From Glossina fuscipes (lineage: Eukaryota > Arthropoda > Insecta > Diptera > Glossinidae), in contig NW_023998415.1 in assembly GCF_014805625.2 (NCBI RefSeq), forward strand, positions 12,294,157 to 12,358,156: a DNA stretch of 64,000 bases, given 5' to 3'. The notes under the pieces were generated by a model. That model did no database searches, was not told where the DNA came from, and worked only from the letters and a program-made list of their open reading frames with translations. Position numbers and translations under genes: made by a program. Below, piece after piece: positions 49,034-61,873 of this stretch. Each line of letters begins with the position of its first letter. The first letter of the stretch is position 1.

Positions 49034-50221
49034 TTCTGATTTGATTAGTATAATAAAAGTTGTGTCTATTTCAAGTCTTCCTAGGTATTTCATACACCCC
49101 TACAAACTTAGTAGATCCTTGTATTGTAACTAGCGTAGAATATAACAAAAAATTCTTTTGGGGCTGGATCTTGTATACACATCCACCAAAATTGACATTG
49201 GTTGTTATTATTATTTGATCAGTATTAACGAGTTTTGGAAGTTTTAATTAAGCGACTATATAGGTTTTAATCAGGTTTTTTCAGGTAACGAATAAAGAGA
49301 ATAATTTGCAGCAATCTGTCTCGTTTATCTTATGAGTAACAAGTGAGAAACGTCAAAAAAGTGAAAAAAATAAAAAATGTTGTATGGACATGGATTTTTT
49401 ACATTAAAGTAAAGGCTTCCATAAACTGAATTTAGAACATTTCAACCGTTTATTTTTCGTAATTTATGGCTAAAGAGAAAAAATTTCGTAAGTTTTTGCT
49501 TTGGCAAGCAAAGATGCTTTCAGCTTAAGCTTTACGGTAGGCCTGCCCTTCATCCGGTTTGTCTCATTTTCCATCCCAAAGTGCGTGCGAGAATGTTCAA
49601 TGTTTCTGCCGACTTTAAAGCCAATATTTTAATTTTTGGAATCATGTGAGTATCAACAACACGCTGTTCACGACTGTTCACGAATATATGCATTATTGCA
49701 TCTGTGAAGCTTCCTATTAGATTCTGCAAACATTATCACAAACTGAGTATATCTCGCCCCCCATTTCATCGTGGGTATAAAAATGATAAGACTGATTAGT
49801 ATTATATAGGTTCTTACCTATAAAAGCAAAAGCATTAAGTTAGAGAAAACATTTCTCTTCACAAATTTGTTAAAACCAAATTGAAGGCTGTGCAGTTTTC
49901 GATAAATATCTTCTAAAAATCTTTGCTTTCGTATCGCAACGAATCGAGTACTTTCCTACGAAGAAAAAGAAACTAAAAATTTTACGAAGATGGAGCCCAA
50001 AATTCTGGAGAAATCTTGATTCTGGAGAAATCTTGAACCGTTTTAAATGATTTTGGAATTTATCTGAGTAGTAGTATGATAAGAATATATTCGTAAGGAA
50101 ATCTGGTCGTCTAAAAGAATTTTCTTTCACAAAAGTGACACAGGCAGATACGACTTAAACGATTCCCTTATTCACGCTGGTCCCGTAGAAGAAGGTTACA
50201 TGACCGAATACTCAGAAAATG

Positions 50222-50440
50222 TTTCCTATTAATCCTTGTAATGCGGTGCGGGTCAGAAACAAGTGAAGAAAGAGAAAGATCTAAAGGGAGGTCGCTGCAA
50301 TCGAATGGGCACGTGTCCAATTGATAAGTGTTATGCGCTTTACCGACTGAGCACTCACTATAACTGCGATCACAATAAAGTTTACCGCGTTTAGGATTTG
50401 AACCTGCGGACATTAGCTTGGTAGTTCGGCCACTCCTACG
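50222..50440 (-). mobile_element. tRNA-headed SINE-like element with a different body
   Basis: On the minus strand the head reads AGTGGCCGAACTACC, then CGCAGGTTCAAATCCTAAACG and GCGGTAAA. This parallels the A-box, B-box and 'GCGGTAGA' of the SINE copies at 14.6 and 58.0 kb, with about 20 bases missing between the boxes. The body is unrelated (CGCAGTTATAGTGAGTGCTC, then GCGCATAACACTTATCAATT) and it ends near 'ccgcattacaaggattaata'. I could not find target-site duplications, so the boundaries are approximate. Confidence 0.55.
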
Positions 50441-53189
50441 TTTGACGTTTGAATTGAATTGAAAGTTTGAAAAGGTGATTTTTCCTCATAAGATATCATT
50501 CCAATCAATTAAACACATTTTAAAAATACTTGCATAGCAATTCATTTGGAAAATAAATTTTCCAGTTTGCTTGTCATATTTCCAGTCAAAAAAAAATAGG
50601 GGAAAAAAATTTAAAAAATTATGATTTTTCCTGATTTTTCCCGATTTTCCTTATTCTCGATGTTGCTCAAGTGTAGCAATAATTAGCAATGAGCTGAAAG
50701 ACAATGATCAGGAATACGAATCGTTGAATAATTTTTTGCATAAAGGAATTTTATTTGCCCGACGTTCCTTTTAAAGTGATTGCTTCATTACTTGTCTTCC
50801 TCGGCTCCATTAAGTCTCAAATTTTGTTTCAATTACACTTTCGAGTTAAATAATATGTCATTATTTAGAGACCGTGAATGACAATTGGTATTTCATTTGC
50901 TTTGATTTTGTCAATTTTATATAAATCACAGGTAACGGACACAGGATTCGCGAAGAATGCGAGAAAACAAGGTTTGAATATTCATAACACTTTGGCGCAA
51001 ATGTTACCAGAATGCAAATAAGTTTCTCTCCACAGAGAGTGGGGAAAGTTCTTCCGAATCGGTATATGTTAAAAGCTCTGAAAAAAGTAATCAAGATTTC
51101 AGCGGCATGAACCAATGCCGCTAAATAAGCGGAATAAATTTCACTTATAGTATGACATAATTATTATTATCACTACTAATACTACTACTACTACTACAGT
51201 TATGGTACCCGTAAAAGAATTCAAACCGGGATTTTGCCGAAAGGCATATTTTCCATAGCAAGTTATCATCTTTTTTATAGCAAAAAATAAAAAGGGTCAA
51301 CTTATAATAATATTGTTTAAAATGCATTTGTCAGTCGGTCATCTAAATAGTGTTTCCTACGGCAGCTGCATTTGAGGTTCTATCGCGTTTTTAGAATAAC
51401 CCTATTTATCAGGAGTGGTGGGTTTTGAAAAACGTCCATCACATCGCGTTACTGTCCCTTTTCTATCTAGTGGTAGGTACATAGCGAATATATATCAAAA
51501 CAATTGATCTGCCTTTTAGACGATCTTTTGCACACTAACAGTGCGAATACGCTTCTGGTCACTTTTTAAGAGAAATCGTAAAAAAAAATATTAGTTACCG
51601 ATTAAATCAGTGTTAAAATGAGAAGGGATAATAATTAATGAATACAGCAGGCAGAGTAAGTAGCATATTCAACTTCAGTGCTGACAATGTTGCTAAGCGA
51701 ATTTTGTCCAAAGGTCCCGAATGTCATCGTGCTGAGAAATCATAGCGATATCAAGATTTTTAACATGCCGCGTTCTCTATTTTTGATGCAGTCAATTGCA
51801 TCAGTTGTTTTAGCTGACTTAAGTTAAGGTCTTGTTTAGCTGGAGCTAGTTATAATAATCTAAAATGGATATTTAGCATTAATGCCGACGCAAATGGTTC
51901 GCTTACTATGCATAAGATTACTTTTTGGTTTGGAGATCGTAAACAAATCTGTCCGTCTCTGCCAACAGTGCTATCGCGGTGATTAAACACAAAAACTTAC
52001 GTTTCCCATAAATAGGATATTTTCAGTATATTGATCTATTTAAAGCTGCTAGTGGGATAACTTTTATCGCTGGCATGAGCTTAAACATAGTACTTTCAGA
52101 GGGAGAGGTTACATCTCTATCTACGTAATCCTTATTGCGTACATAAATCTGAAATTCAACGCAAGTATATTGAGTTGCATGCAAAAAGAGTAGATTTACA
52201 AGCAGGTTAAGTATGACCTCTAAGTATGCGCTTTATAGATACTGAAATAGTTTCGAAAGATAAGAAAATTATTCAAGACAGACAATATCGTTAAAAGCTA
52301 TCAAATAACTCAATTAGTAGGAAAGTTCAGTGTTTTCCACTACCACACCACTGGTGTGACCTAACCGAACACATTTTTCATGACTCGACAAAAATGTAAA
52401 GAGTATATGCGAAATTTTGATGCCTCCGCCGTATGATATCTGAACCCTATCCCAACCGTTTACCATTAGTTTTACTCTCTGCAGAATATTGTAAAGTTGA
52501 TTACAAACGTGGTTTTTAAAAATTCTGGCTAAAAAAACAGTGGAGCTCAGCTCTTCTGCCCGCAATTACAAAAGTTGTTCGGTTCTAGTCTAACCGTTTT
52601 ACTGCAAAAATTCCAAAAGATTATCGATCAAAATTGAATATATTTGGCTTAAAAAAGTGAAATTATGTTTGAATTTTGATGAGAAACATTATGAACTTTT
52701 TACTTGACAGGAAGCAGTTAAGCTAATGAATATTTAGTTCCCTTTTTATCCACATTTTGCAAATAATGAACTCACGGATTCATTTAAATAAGAAATTTTT
52801 GTTCGGAAAAGATTATTTTAAAAATTATATAAACTTCGGAGTCGGACGAGGGCGATTATTAAATAGCCTTCGCTTAATACAATACTGTTGTGGAAACGTG
52901 TAATGTTTTTAATGGAATCTTTATATGGAAGAGACGCCAAAACCTGAAACTCTATGTAGTTTAAATTTACTAAACTTGGCTTTTTGTGTCGAGAATTTGT
53001 TATTTTTTATCTATTTTTGTCCTGAAATGCCCAAAGCTAATCAAAATGCACATTGTAGGGGAATGCACTTTAAACCCGAATCTGTATGATCTAAACATTT
53101 GAAAGGAAATTTCGCTGATCAATCCTATTCGTTTTCAATAACGTTCGTCCTTAAGCCAAAATTCGTCAGTAAAGTAAATTTCTGAAGAA

Positions 53190-53310
53190 AACATCAGAAG
53201 ACAGAAACTGCGATCTATAGGTTGAAACAAAAAAAAAACACGCTACACATTCGTAGCCAGACGGACAGACATGTTTAAGTCGATTCAGAAAATGATTCTG
53301 AATCGATTAT
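53190..53310 (+). repeat. Dispersed fly repeat, copy 3, with hairpin
   Basis: GCGATCTATAGGTTG, an A tract and AGACGGACAGACATG lead into an 11-base perfect inverted repeat, tcgattcagaa / ttctgaatcga, with a 5-base loop (53280-53306). A partial match to the hairpin occurs near 2858. Confidence 0.6.
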
Positions 53311-54897
53311 TATTATGAGTAAGTGTGTCTTAGGCCCATCTTTATGCTACAAACGTCCGCATAAACTTAATATATCAAGCATCATAAGTACTGTAGACTA
53401 TAAGAAGACAATTTATAAAATTAAAATCATAATATGTGTTCAATGCCATGAGATAAAAAGGTTAGAGCCGCTTAAGAGTAATCTTAATTATATAGACCGA
53501 AGGAAACGAATTGCATTGATAATGATTTCAAGTGTAGTATGAAGCAAGTTATTTAGCATTAAAATTTCTGGATTACTTTCTTTCATTTAATTTCATAGAA
53601 ATGTTACAAAAGCAAAAATATGTTTAAATTCGTTGTCTATATTAACATTTTTTTTCTAACTGATAAAATGTAATGTAATGTTGATGTATGATGGGACAGA
53701 AGGTGTATCCGTTACTCAATTAAAAACCAAAAAATTTCTCTTCTTCACTTTTAAATATAAGAAAAAAAAAAAAAAACAAACGACCCCTGCACAATCAGGA
53801 GCTCTGAACCATGACAGTTTGAGAGACGACACAACTTAAACAAAAAAAAAAAAAAAAAAACAGTTGGAAGACAAGTAATAGCAAAAGCAACAATAATAAC
53901 AAATGATATGCAAACAACATGAATAATACCGATCACGTGCCCTTATTTTGAGGAGAAAAATGCGCGCTTGCGATCGTGCATGGTTATGCGCGTCTTGTGA
54001 CGCGTGTCAAGCGGCATACCTATACTATAGTGCTTGTTAGTTTAAATGAAAATTACCCGCCACAAAAGTATTTGTACATATTTAGCCCAAGAAGAAAATA
54101 TAGAAAAAATATATATATAAATAAATGAAATAAAATGAAATAATATTGCGCTTCTATGCAAGTATAGAGAAAGCTGTTGGTTGAGAGAATTTAATTCGAC
54201 AAGATTGACACATGCAGGCTAGAATAGTAAGTAAGTCTGTTGGACGTTTTTCCACTCATAACTGACTATGGGGTGAAATTTTTATATTTTATTTTTTTTT
54301 TTTTTTTTGTTTTAAAGCAATGTTCTTACAGAGATAATGGAGATTCAGTGGTTGCTTTTCAAGTCGTAACGTTTTATTTTATATAACAAAGGAGCAGGTG
54401 GGCACCACCATCTTTTTGCATTAGAGTTAACTAAAAACTTAATAATTTACAGACTTTTGACTTTACTCTTGAAATAAGCAAATGTCATTGACATTGCGCG
54501 CTTTATGATATCCTGCAATTTGAATTTTTACTCAAGCAACAAGTTAAAAAGACATTTCAATCAAGCAGTTAATCCGTTATGAAGGAAAACTCTTTCCAAT
54601 GAGAAACTTCATATCCAACTTTAATGATGCATTAGTAAAATATAATTTGCACGCTGAGATCAATTTATTCTTAACTCTGGCAAACGGACGTAGGGAAAAT
54701 GTTTAAAAAAAATTCTAATCGGGCAAGAACAACAATCAAATACTATACAAAGTAATATTTCCGTCTAACTTTATTTATTTTCATCATAAAATGGCAAACA
54801 TTAGAACTTATTTTCATATAAAAGTTTAGTTTTCATGAGAAATCCTATATGAGTGAGGATCCGAAAAGTATATCTTTGTATAGCAAACTTACTAAGC

Positions 54898-54898
<1 letters not shown>

Positions 54899-54933
<35 letters not shown>
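54899..54933. repeat. (AT)n microsatellite
   Basis: AT run of about 35 bases. Confidence 0.9.
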
Positions 54934-54937
<4 letters not shown>

Positions 54938-55976
54938 CTATTTCCATCATAAGATATTACAAATTAGACGTTGTCATCAAGGGTAGAATATAAACCGTAC
55001 TTAGGGCAAGCACAACTCGAGAAAGGCTTGTGACATATATCGACCTATGAGAATACCGATCAATTCCCGGAATCATGTTATGGATCGATGTATTTATGCA
55101 TAAATTTCTATGTGATATCTGCACAATGTACGCACGCTCTTGAAAATGGATTCAAACCTAGCGCTCTATATTAAATTATGCGTTATATGGAAAATATTTT
55201 CAAATTTTTAATATCATATTTCTCGGGAAAAATCGGGTGGAAATTTTTCTGTATTTTCCCATGTCCGAATATATCTGCAATATTTTAATTGATTGAGAGC
55301 ACATTCTCATAAAAACATTCTTATAAAAAAAAAAAAAAAAAAAATAGGCTGTCATATGCCAACAAAGTCTATTGTTTAACATTTCATGATAGAAATTCGT
55401 GCAGAGCAACGTTTCATAGCGTTTAGGCAAATTAATGTAGGGAACTTAATTGGTCGGCGTTGACTGTGTACAAAATTTTAACTTGTTCTGTTTGAATTGG
55501 AAATTGGAAATTAAAGATAAGGTAGAGAAGTTCATATTAAGATCTAATTCATCTATATAAAGATATATGTACTTACTGTCAATTCTGCTCTTGGGGCATA
55601 TTAGGCAACGATTTTCTGATAGAACCGCCAAGTTGTTAGCATTCATTGACTAAACTGATAAGATAATTAAAAGTTTTGCAAAATGTGAAATTATAAATGT
55701 AGTGATGTGTGTCTGCCGCTTTGCTTGTCAAAGTAATAATTTAAAAATTGGCATCATATATCTTTGAGCAAATGATCCGGGAATTGCTGCTGAAGTATGT
55801 ACAAAATTGCTGCTCGCGGTTAATTGTCAACAGCAAATGTTGTTAACTTGTGGTAAATATGTTAAGAATTACTCACCTTTGCTAAAGCGTTAAATGTTTG
55901 AAAACGATCCTCAGCTACTTAAAAAGAAGTTAACAGAATTGAAATGCGACTGGTTGTTTGTTTCTGACTTATATAC

Positions 55977-55977
<1 letters not shown>

Positions 55978-56023
<46 letters not shown>
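55978..56023. repeat. (AT)n microsatellite
   Basis: AT run of about 45 bases. Confidence 0.9.
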
Positions 56024-56024
<1 letters not shown>

Positions 56025-56826
56025 CCATAAAAGGTTAAAACGACACATTCTTGTCCGAATCGTATCGTTTTAATTGAAATAGACAACATGGCAGCATATT
56101 TACAAACAGACATATAAACGAAAAGAAACACAACTACACACATTCACAAACTCATGAGAGTTTTTGGTTAATTTCATTGACAAAGCTTTTTGTAGGAGGA
56201 AATAACTGAACAAAAAAAAAAATAACAATAGCAACAACAATAGACTTTTTAGCGGCAATAAGAAATTAAGTAAATGTGACAAAACAGTGCTGCCAGATTT
56301 GTCTGCCGTTTTACATATGCACAAATGTCTGTTTCTCTATTCGTTTTCTTTTCCTTTTGCTTTTTTTATTTTTTTTATTTTTCGTATTGTTTTTTAATAT
56401 TCTTTTTGGCTTATTTTTTCTATTTCCACCACAAAGAATTACGAAACGGTGCCTTATTTGTTGCAAATTGATTGTAATATCAGTTGTAATTGTTTTTATT
56501 GTTTGTTACAGACTCTTTTATTGGTTTAGAATCTTTGCGAGCGGTAAGACGCGGGTGCATTTACGGGTTTTACCATACAAAGTAATATACATAGTGCGCT
56601 TGTTGAGTTGCGTTGTGTTGCAAGGCGCCATCAGCGTGGATTACAAGAAATGCTCACAATATCAACACAACAAATTCCTTTAGGCCAAAACTATTGCAAG
56701 AAAAGACTTTGCTACCGTTTGCTGAAAGTCCAACTTATTGAAAAGACAAAGCTTTAGCCATACGTATGTAACAGCATGAGCTCTAGATTTTTAAAACAGC
56801 AGCTGCAGGCCATCGTTTTTCTTCTT

Positions 56827-56862
<36 letters not shown>

Positions 56863-56908
56863 CATTCAGCAGCTATTGTATGTGAAACGCTTTTGCCTAT
56901 CATACGCA

Positions 56909-56950
56909 TATATATATATATATATATATATATGCATGCATGCATGCATG
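56909..56950. repeat. (TA)n followed by (GCAT)n
   Basis: TA run passing into four GCAT units. Confidence 0.9.
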
Positions 56951-57978
56951 CGCCTTTTTCTCTTGTGTGTGTCTCTGACCAGGGTTATCTTACGTTTGTC
57001 CATATCTATGCGAATCCCTACCACCGCTAGTAGAGAATAGCAAAACTAGACAAACTTAGCAGTCGTAGCCTTTTTATAGTTGTACGCAATTAATATCAAA
57101 TAAAATTGAAATAAATTCACTTTGAAATGCAAATTATGGCGATTTGTTTTGCCATGATTCCAGCATGACCAAAAAAATGCAAATCAATTCTTCTATAATA
57201 GTTATCCTATTGTCGAATCTTCATTGCTATTGGATGGAATCTTTTCAAGAGATCAAACTAAATTACAAAATTGCATAAAAATGGAAATGCCTCCAAATAA
57301 AAAAATTTTTTTTTTGTTTTGTTTGCCTAAAAGTGAGAGAATAGAGGATAGAAAAAGTAACAGTAAAATTAACTATAGATGTACTGGAACTCAATTCAAG
57401 AATACGCTTAAAAATAAGAATTTTTAACGAATTGAATTCAAGTTTACATTAATATTTGATATGATTTTCATTTTATATTGTTTTGTAAAGTTTTTATTCG
57501 ATTTGCTATTTATTTAAAAGGAGGAAACTGATTCCATTGCATGCTGCATGAAACGAGTAGTTTTCTCTATTACATTGCTTTTACATTTATGTCTGTTTAA
57601 ATATCGCGATTGCAACTCGATTATGTTAGGAAGCAATTGATTGTAACATCGAATGTAATGTCAGCCATTATTCTGATATCTGAAGGTACGAGGCAATAGT
57701 ATCGATGGGTATACCATAAATCAAAAATCAGTGACCAAAACCGAGTAAATTCCACTAAATATGATGTTCAGATAATAGCTATATCACAGACACTTATACG
57801 CTACAGCTTGTCAATCCTGGTCATGCGAAACTCATAAAAACTTTCAAATCGATTGCTGAAATCTCATATATATTTCGAGTTACATTTAAATGAAGTATTT
57901 TCTTAAGCTGTTTCGATTTCCTGAATGTTTCGACTAATGAGCGCAACCTTATCAGTGTCCGTCGATCTATTGGAATAT

Positions 57979-57991
57979 TAAATTAAGTAAA
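57979..57991. repeat. Target-site duplication of SINE copy 2 (left)
   Basis: taaattaagtaaa, repeated exactly at 58158-58170. Confidence 0.85.
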
Positions 57992-58157
57992 TCCGCTTGA
58001 GTGGCCGAGTGGGCAAGAGTCCCGACTAGCAACTCAATGGTCGTGGGTTCAAATCTCAAGTACGGTAGAGCCGAAAGCCTTTAGATGCTAGTGCTTTAAG
58101 ACTTTAGTCTTAGAATTTATTCTCGGGCTAAATTTATAATACAAATAATAATAATAA
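57992..58157 (+). mobile_element. tRNA-derived SINE, copy 2
   Basis: It begins TCCGCTTGAG and carries an A-box TGGCCGAGTGGGCAAGAG and a B-box GGGTTCAAATCTC, then the body AGCCGAAAGCC, GATGCTAGTGCTTTAAGAC and TTTAGTCTTAGAATTTATTC, and an (AAT)n tail. The perfect 13-base flanking duplication shows insertion by target-primed reverse transcription. Compared with copy 1 it lacks the T/A-rich insertion after the head and differs at scattered bases. The head resembles a class-II (Ser/Leu-type) tRNA, but the anticodon stem does not pair, so it is not a tRNA gene. It would depend on a LINE partner for movement. Confidence 0.9.
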
Positions 58158-58170
58158 TAAATTAAGTAAA
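58158..58170. repeat. Target-site duplication of SINE copy 2 (right)
   Basis: taaattaagtaaa, direct repeat of 57979-57991. Confidence 0.85.
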
Positions 58171-61100
58171 ATTTTCTATAATAATAATATCATATCCATT
58201 GCGCAGAGTTACGTAACGTGCACAAGTTTATTCTACTGGCTTTTTTGAAGTCTCATAGTTAGGGTCCATCCAAACACTTCGGCAAAGAATAAAAAATGTA
58301 TATATGTTTAGAGTGATTAAAAATATTAACAATGGCTATCTAAAGGATCGATGAAGGAAAAAAGCTCTTAAAGTTAAAGAACAACATTTGTTTCTAATCA
58401 GACGTTTTTATTAAGTCGCATTCGACTTTCTTTCACATTGTATGAATTCTAATCTAATTCCTTCGCTCGACTCTTACAAAAAATTATTCCTGATCACCAT
58501 AGGAGATATTCCCCGAGTGGCGGCTGGTCATACAAAAAAAAAAAAAAAAAAATTTTGTAATGATATAGGATTAAGCAATTCATGCTAATTTATTCTTTTT
58601 ACAATGTAACCAAACTTTAATTGTAAAGTCAACATTTGCTTAAACTCTTCCTTCAGACTCGAAAACTTTTTTTTTTGATTTATACATGTTTTTAAGAGAT
58701 ATAAGCAAAATTAAAAAATAAAAAAAAAAACAAATCTTTGACTCGACTTATAAATTTTATAAAATCGCTTCAATTAATTTCCCACCACTGTCTGTGACTT
58801 TGATTTAATTCCGGACAACTGTTAACGCTGTATGTAATTGTCGATCTATAAGCCATAAAAACAACACTTGAAAATTTATTACAATTTCAATGACAGTGGG
58901 GGGTTCGATTCCTTCAGCTATCATACATAATACATGCATACGTACTTAAAATAGTCAATATTACGTTAATAATAAGAATAATAGTACTAATAACCATGGC
59001 GGGCGGGGGTTAGGTGTAGAGTTAAAAGTAAAGTTTTAAAAGTAAAAAATAAACAAAAAATCAACTGGAACAGATGAACAAAAAAAAAAAAAAAAAAATA
59101 AAAATAAAAATAAATATATAAATAAATAAATAAATGAAATCGGTAATAAATTTATTACAATTTAAGCTACTGGTTATGAGCGGTGCCCGATGGTCTAAAA
59201 AAAAAAAAAACAAAAAAAAAAACAAAACAACACAAAAAACAAAAATAAATAAATAAATAATAAAAAAAAGAGGAAAAACAAATATATATATATAGCCGCA
59301 GAGAAACTATTCGATTCGGATTTCGCTGTAAAGAGAATAAATGCCCAAAAGTCCAAGCAAATCTACTACTGGATGATAGTCTTTTGTTTATACATAGCTT
59401 GCTATGGCATGCTGCGTTCGTTTGCCTTACATACATTAATACTGTAGGTATCGTGAAGATTGTTGGCAATTATTAAAATGATAATTGCCCACAAATCTGG
59501 CTATCAATTGACGACCATCAAAGTAACCTTAGACCATAAGAGAAAATTGAAACAAAAAAAAAACAAAAAAAACAAAAAATATATATATTTGTACACATGT
59601 ATTAAGGAATAGAGAAAGGAAAAGAAAAGTGAAGCAGCAAATAGAAAAAGGTAGGGGGCAGAGCGGGAGTTATATGTAATTCCCAAAGGCTTTTCAACTG
59701 CTATTATAATTCTAATTTCTGGTTTTGTACTCAATCGAAGATTTAAGAATGCCTGGCTCTTCGCATCGTTTCGCTGCTTCCGTACACATATTCGAGTGCG
59801 CATTTAATTCTAAACGGTTTTAAAGCGCTTTGCTTTCAAAGGCCAATTGTTGACAATTTGCTTGTTTCGTTAGGTTGCTGTTGGCTTTCAATTTTTGATA
59901 TGTATTGGTTCAAAAGAGGTAACAGCCGATCCTTGAAGCAAGCGTGCCTACGTCAAGTACAAAATTTTCGTTTTGTTTTGCTTTGACTTTGTTTGTGCTG
60001 CAATCGTAATATTTACTATGAATCTGCGTAACATCGCCACCTTTAACACAACAATTGCCATACCCAAGTTTTTCTTTCATTCTTCGTTGTTAGCTTTTAA
60101 GGCCGCATACAGAGAAAACTATATATATGTATAAAAATTGTTAAGGCTTACGCTGTTTTGAAAGCCTTGGCATAAAACAGATGATAAAATTATGTTGATT
60201 GTTTATAGTTGGATCTTGTTGTTAGTGCCTTACTCCCATATGCGTTGACAATGGCATTCTAACCCAGATGCGTTACATTGCTACATTAAGCGGGTGAAAA
60301 GATCTCTACACTAATATTGCAAAAATGTCATATGTTTAAGTATATGACACTATGCTGTAGTTTAATAAATATACGATTGAAATCATTACAGCTACGCATC
60401 TTTTCCACAATATAAAAAGAGATGATTACTATTAAGTAACGTAATTACTGCATAGATATAAAGCATATAAAGCAAATGATTGATTGTACGCAGTGTGCGA
60501 TGAAGTAGAAGATCGTGAATATAAGAAGAAGTTCTTTGATCTTTTTTTTGTTGCATCTATTATCAGTTAATGGAAACTGTAATGTTACGATCAATCAAAG
60601 CAGTATTTAAATATAGGGCACTACGCTTTCGAATTTCAATACTCTGCCCTGCATAGACTAAAGAGTTAGTTCGAGTCAGTTATTCAGGGCATACGTGAAT
60701 TTGACGTAAATAAAATTGTGAAAAAAAAACCCATATAAATCCATTCACGTATAAGCCGCAAAATTTTATAGAATGGATAAAAGTAAATATTTGTTAATCT
60801 ATTTACACTAATAAAAAATTAAAATTCTTAAAATTAAATCTTATGCTTAACATTGGGAATTTACTTTTAAAATGCGCAAAAAATATTGATTGAAAACAAA
60901 CAAGTAAGAGAAAAAGTAAGCATGAAAGCACATTCGCAGCCGATCTACTTCCGAGTTGGGCAATGCACTCTTAAACCGATGCAAGCAAGCAAAAGCTGGC
61001 CACCCGATAATAATGCGCGTACTTAGTTCAAACTTGCGAATCATACGAACTTTTCAATATTGTCAGTTGACTTAGATATAGCTTGGTCAAGATGTGTGTG

Positions 61101-61833
61101 TATATTAAGGAGATTTGGATTTGACAGAATTTAAAGAGATTAAATTATTAAGAACATTTAGGTTTTTTGCAAATTTTGATGGAAATTTGTTGATTCGCGC
61201 ATTATCTGATGTAGGCTTCCAAAGCACGAACGACAAACGTTCGCTCTTTGATGACTTTTTTGCCGATTAATGCAAAGCCGTTTCTAGAATCATCAAAACA
61301 GAAAGCGATTACTCGGAACATAAGCATATTAGGCATACTAGTTTGCTTCTTCACTAAAAAAAATTCGCAAATAATTATAACGTGGGAAGTGAGAGTGCGC
61401 TTATTGTGACATAAATGGCAGAAATTGTTTAGCAATATATGTGAATGTATCATAGATGAATGGATGGAAACGATGCCCAAGACTTAGATAACATTTCTTA
61501 TTAACGGCTTGACCCTTGGAAAGCAACACCTTTTGCGAACCACATCACCTTAATCGTATACAATGACTTCTTCCTTTTTATTATTGCTTTTTTTTCTTTT
61601 TTTTTTTTTGTCACTTTTGTACCATTACAATAAAGCATATTAACAGGAAAAAAAAGAAAAAAAAATTGTCCTTGTTATTATAATTGCTATTTGCAGCCCT
61701 TTGTCATATAACTTTGTGCAATTTTCACGATACATATGTATTTTATTTTATATACGTAATATCAGTATATATGGTGATATTCTTAACATACCAAAATAAT
61801 TGATCTATGTTTGTATAATAATGTCCTTTTAAC

Positions 61834-61872
<39 letters not shown>
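61834..61872. repeat. (CTGTTG)n hexamer repeat (CAG/CAA on the minus strand)
   Basis: CTGCTGTTGCTG units; in reverse they read as alternating CAG and CAA codons, about twelve glutamines, inside a short open frame. Confidence 0.85.

Positions 61873-61873
<1 letters not shown>

Larger units (their letters stand above)
44505..50221. other. Upstream intergenic DNA of sens, no gene seen
   Basis: A-rich low-complexity sequence with (AAAT)n near 44595-44630, TA tracts (45090-45176), an A run (47723-47757), a divergent promoter-like motif (45276-45307) and a dispersed-repeat copy (48955-49033). Open frames at 45559-45903 (-) and 47038-47316 (+) show no domain. In Drosophila the region upstream of sens carries enhancers; none can be identified here by reading. 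Confidence 0.5.
50441..57978. other. Intergenic, no gene seen
   Basis: Mostly AT-rich sequence with TA runs (54899-54933, 55978-56023, 56909-56933), A/T runs and one dispersed-repeat copy (53190-53310). The longest open frame (56276-56683, +, 135 codons) is driven by T-rich DNA and shows only low-complexity hydrophobic sequence. A minus-strand frame at 52314-52565 has no recognisable domain. Confidence 0.5.

Noticed and set aside
56276..56683. 135-residue open frame resembling a membrane protein
   Set aside because: Its hydrophobicity comes from T-rich DNA read as Phe/Leu; no domain and no gene signals.
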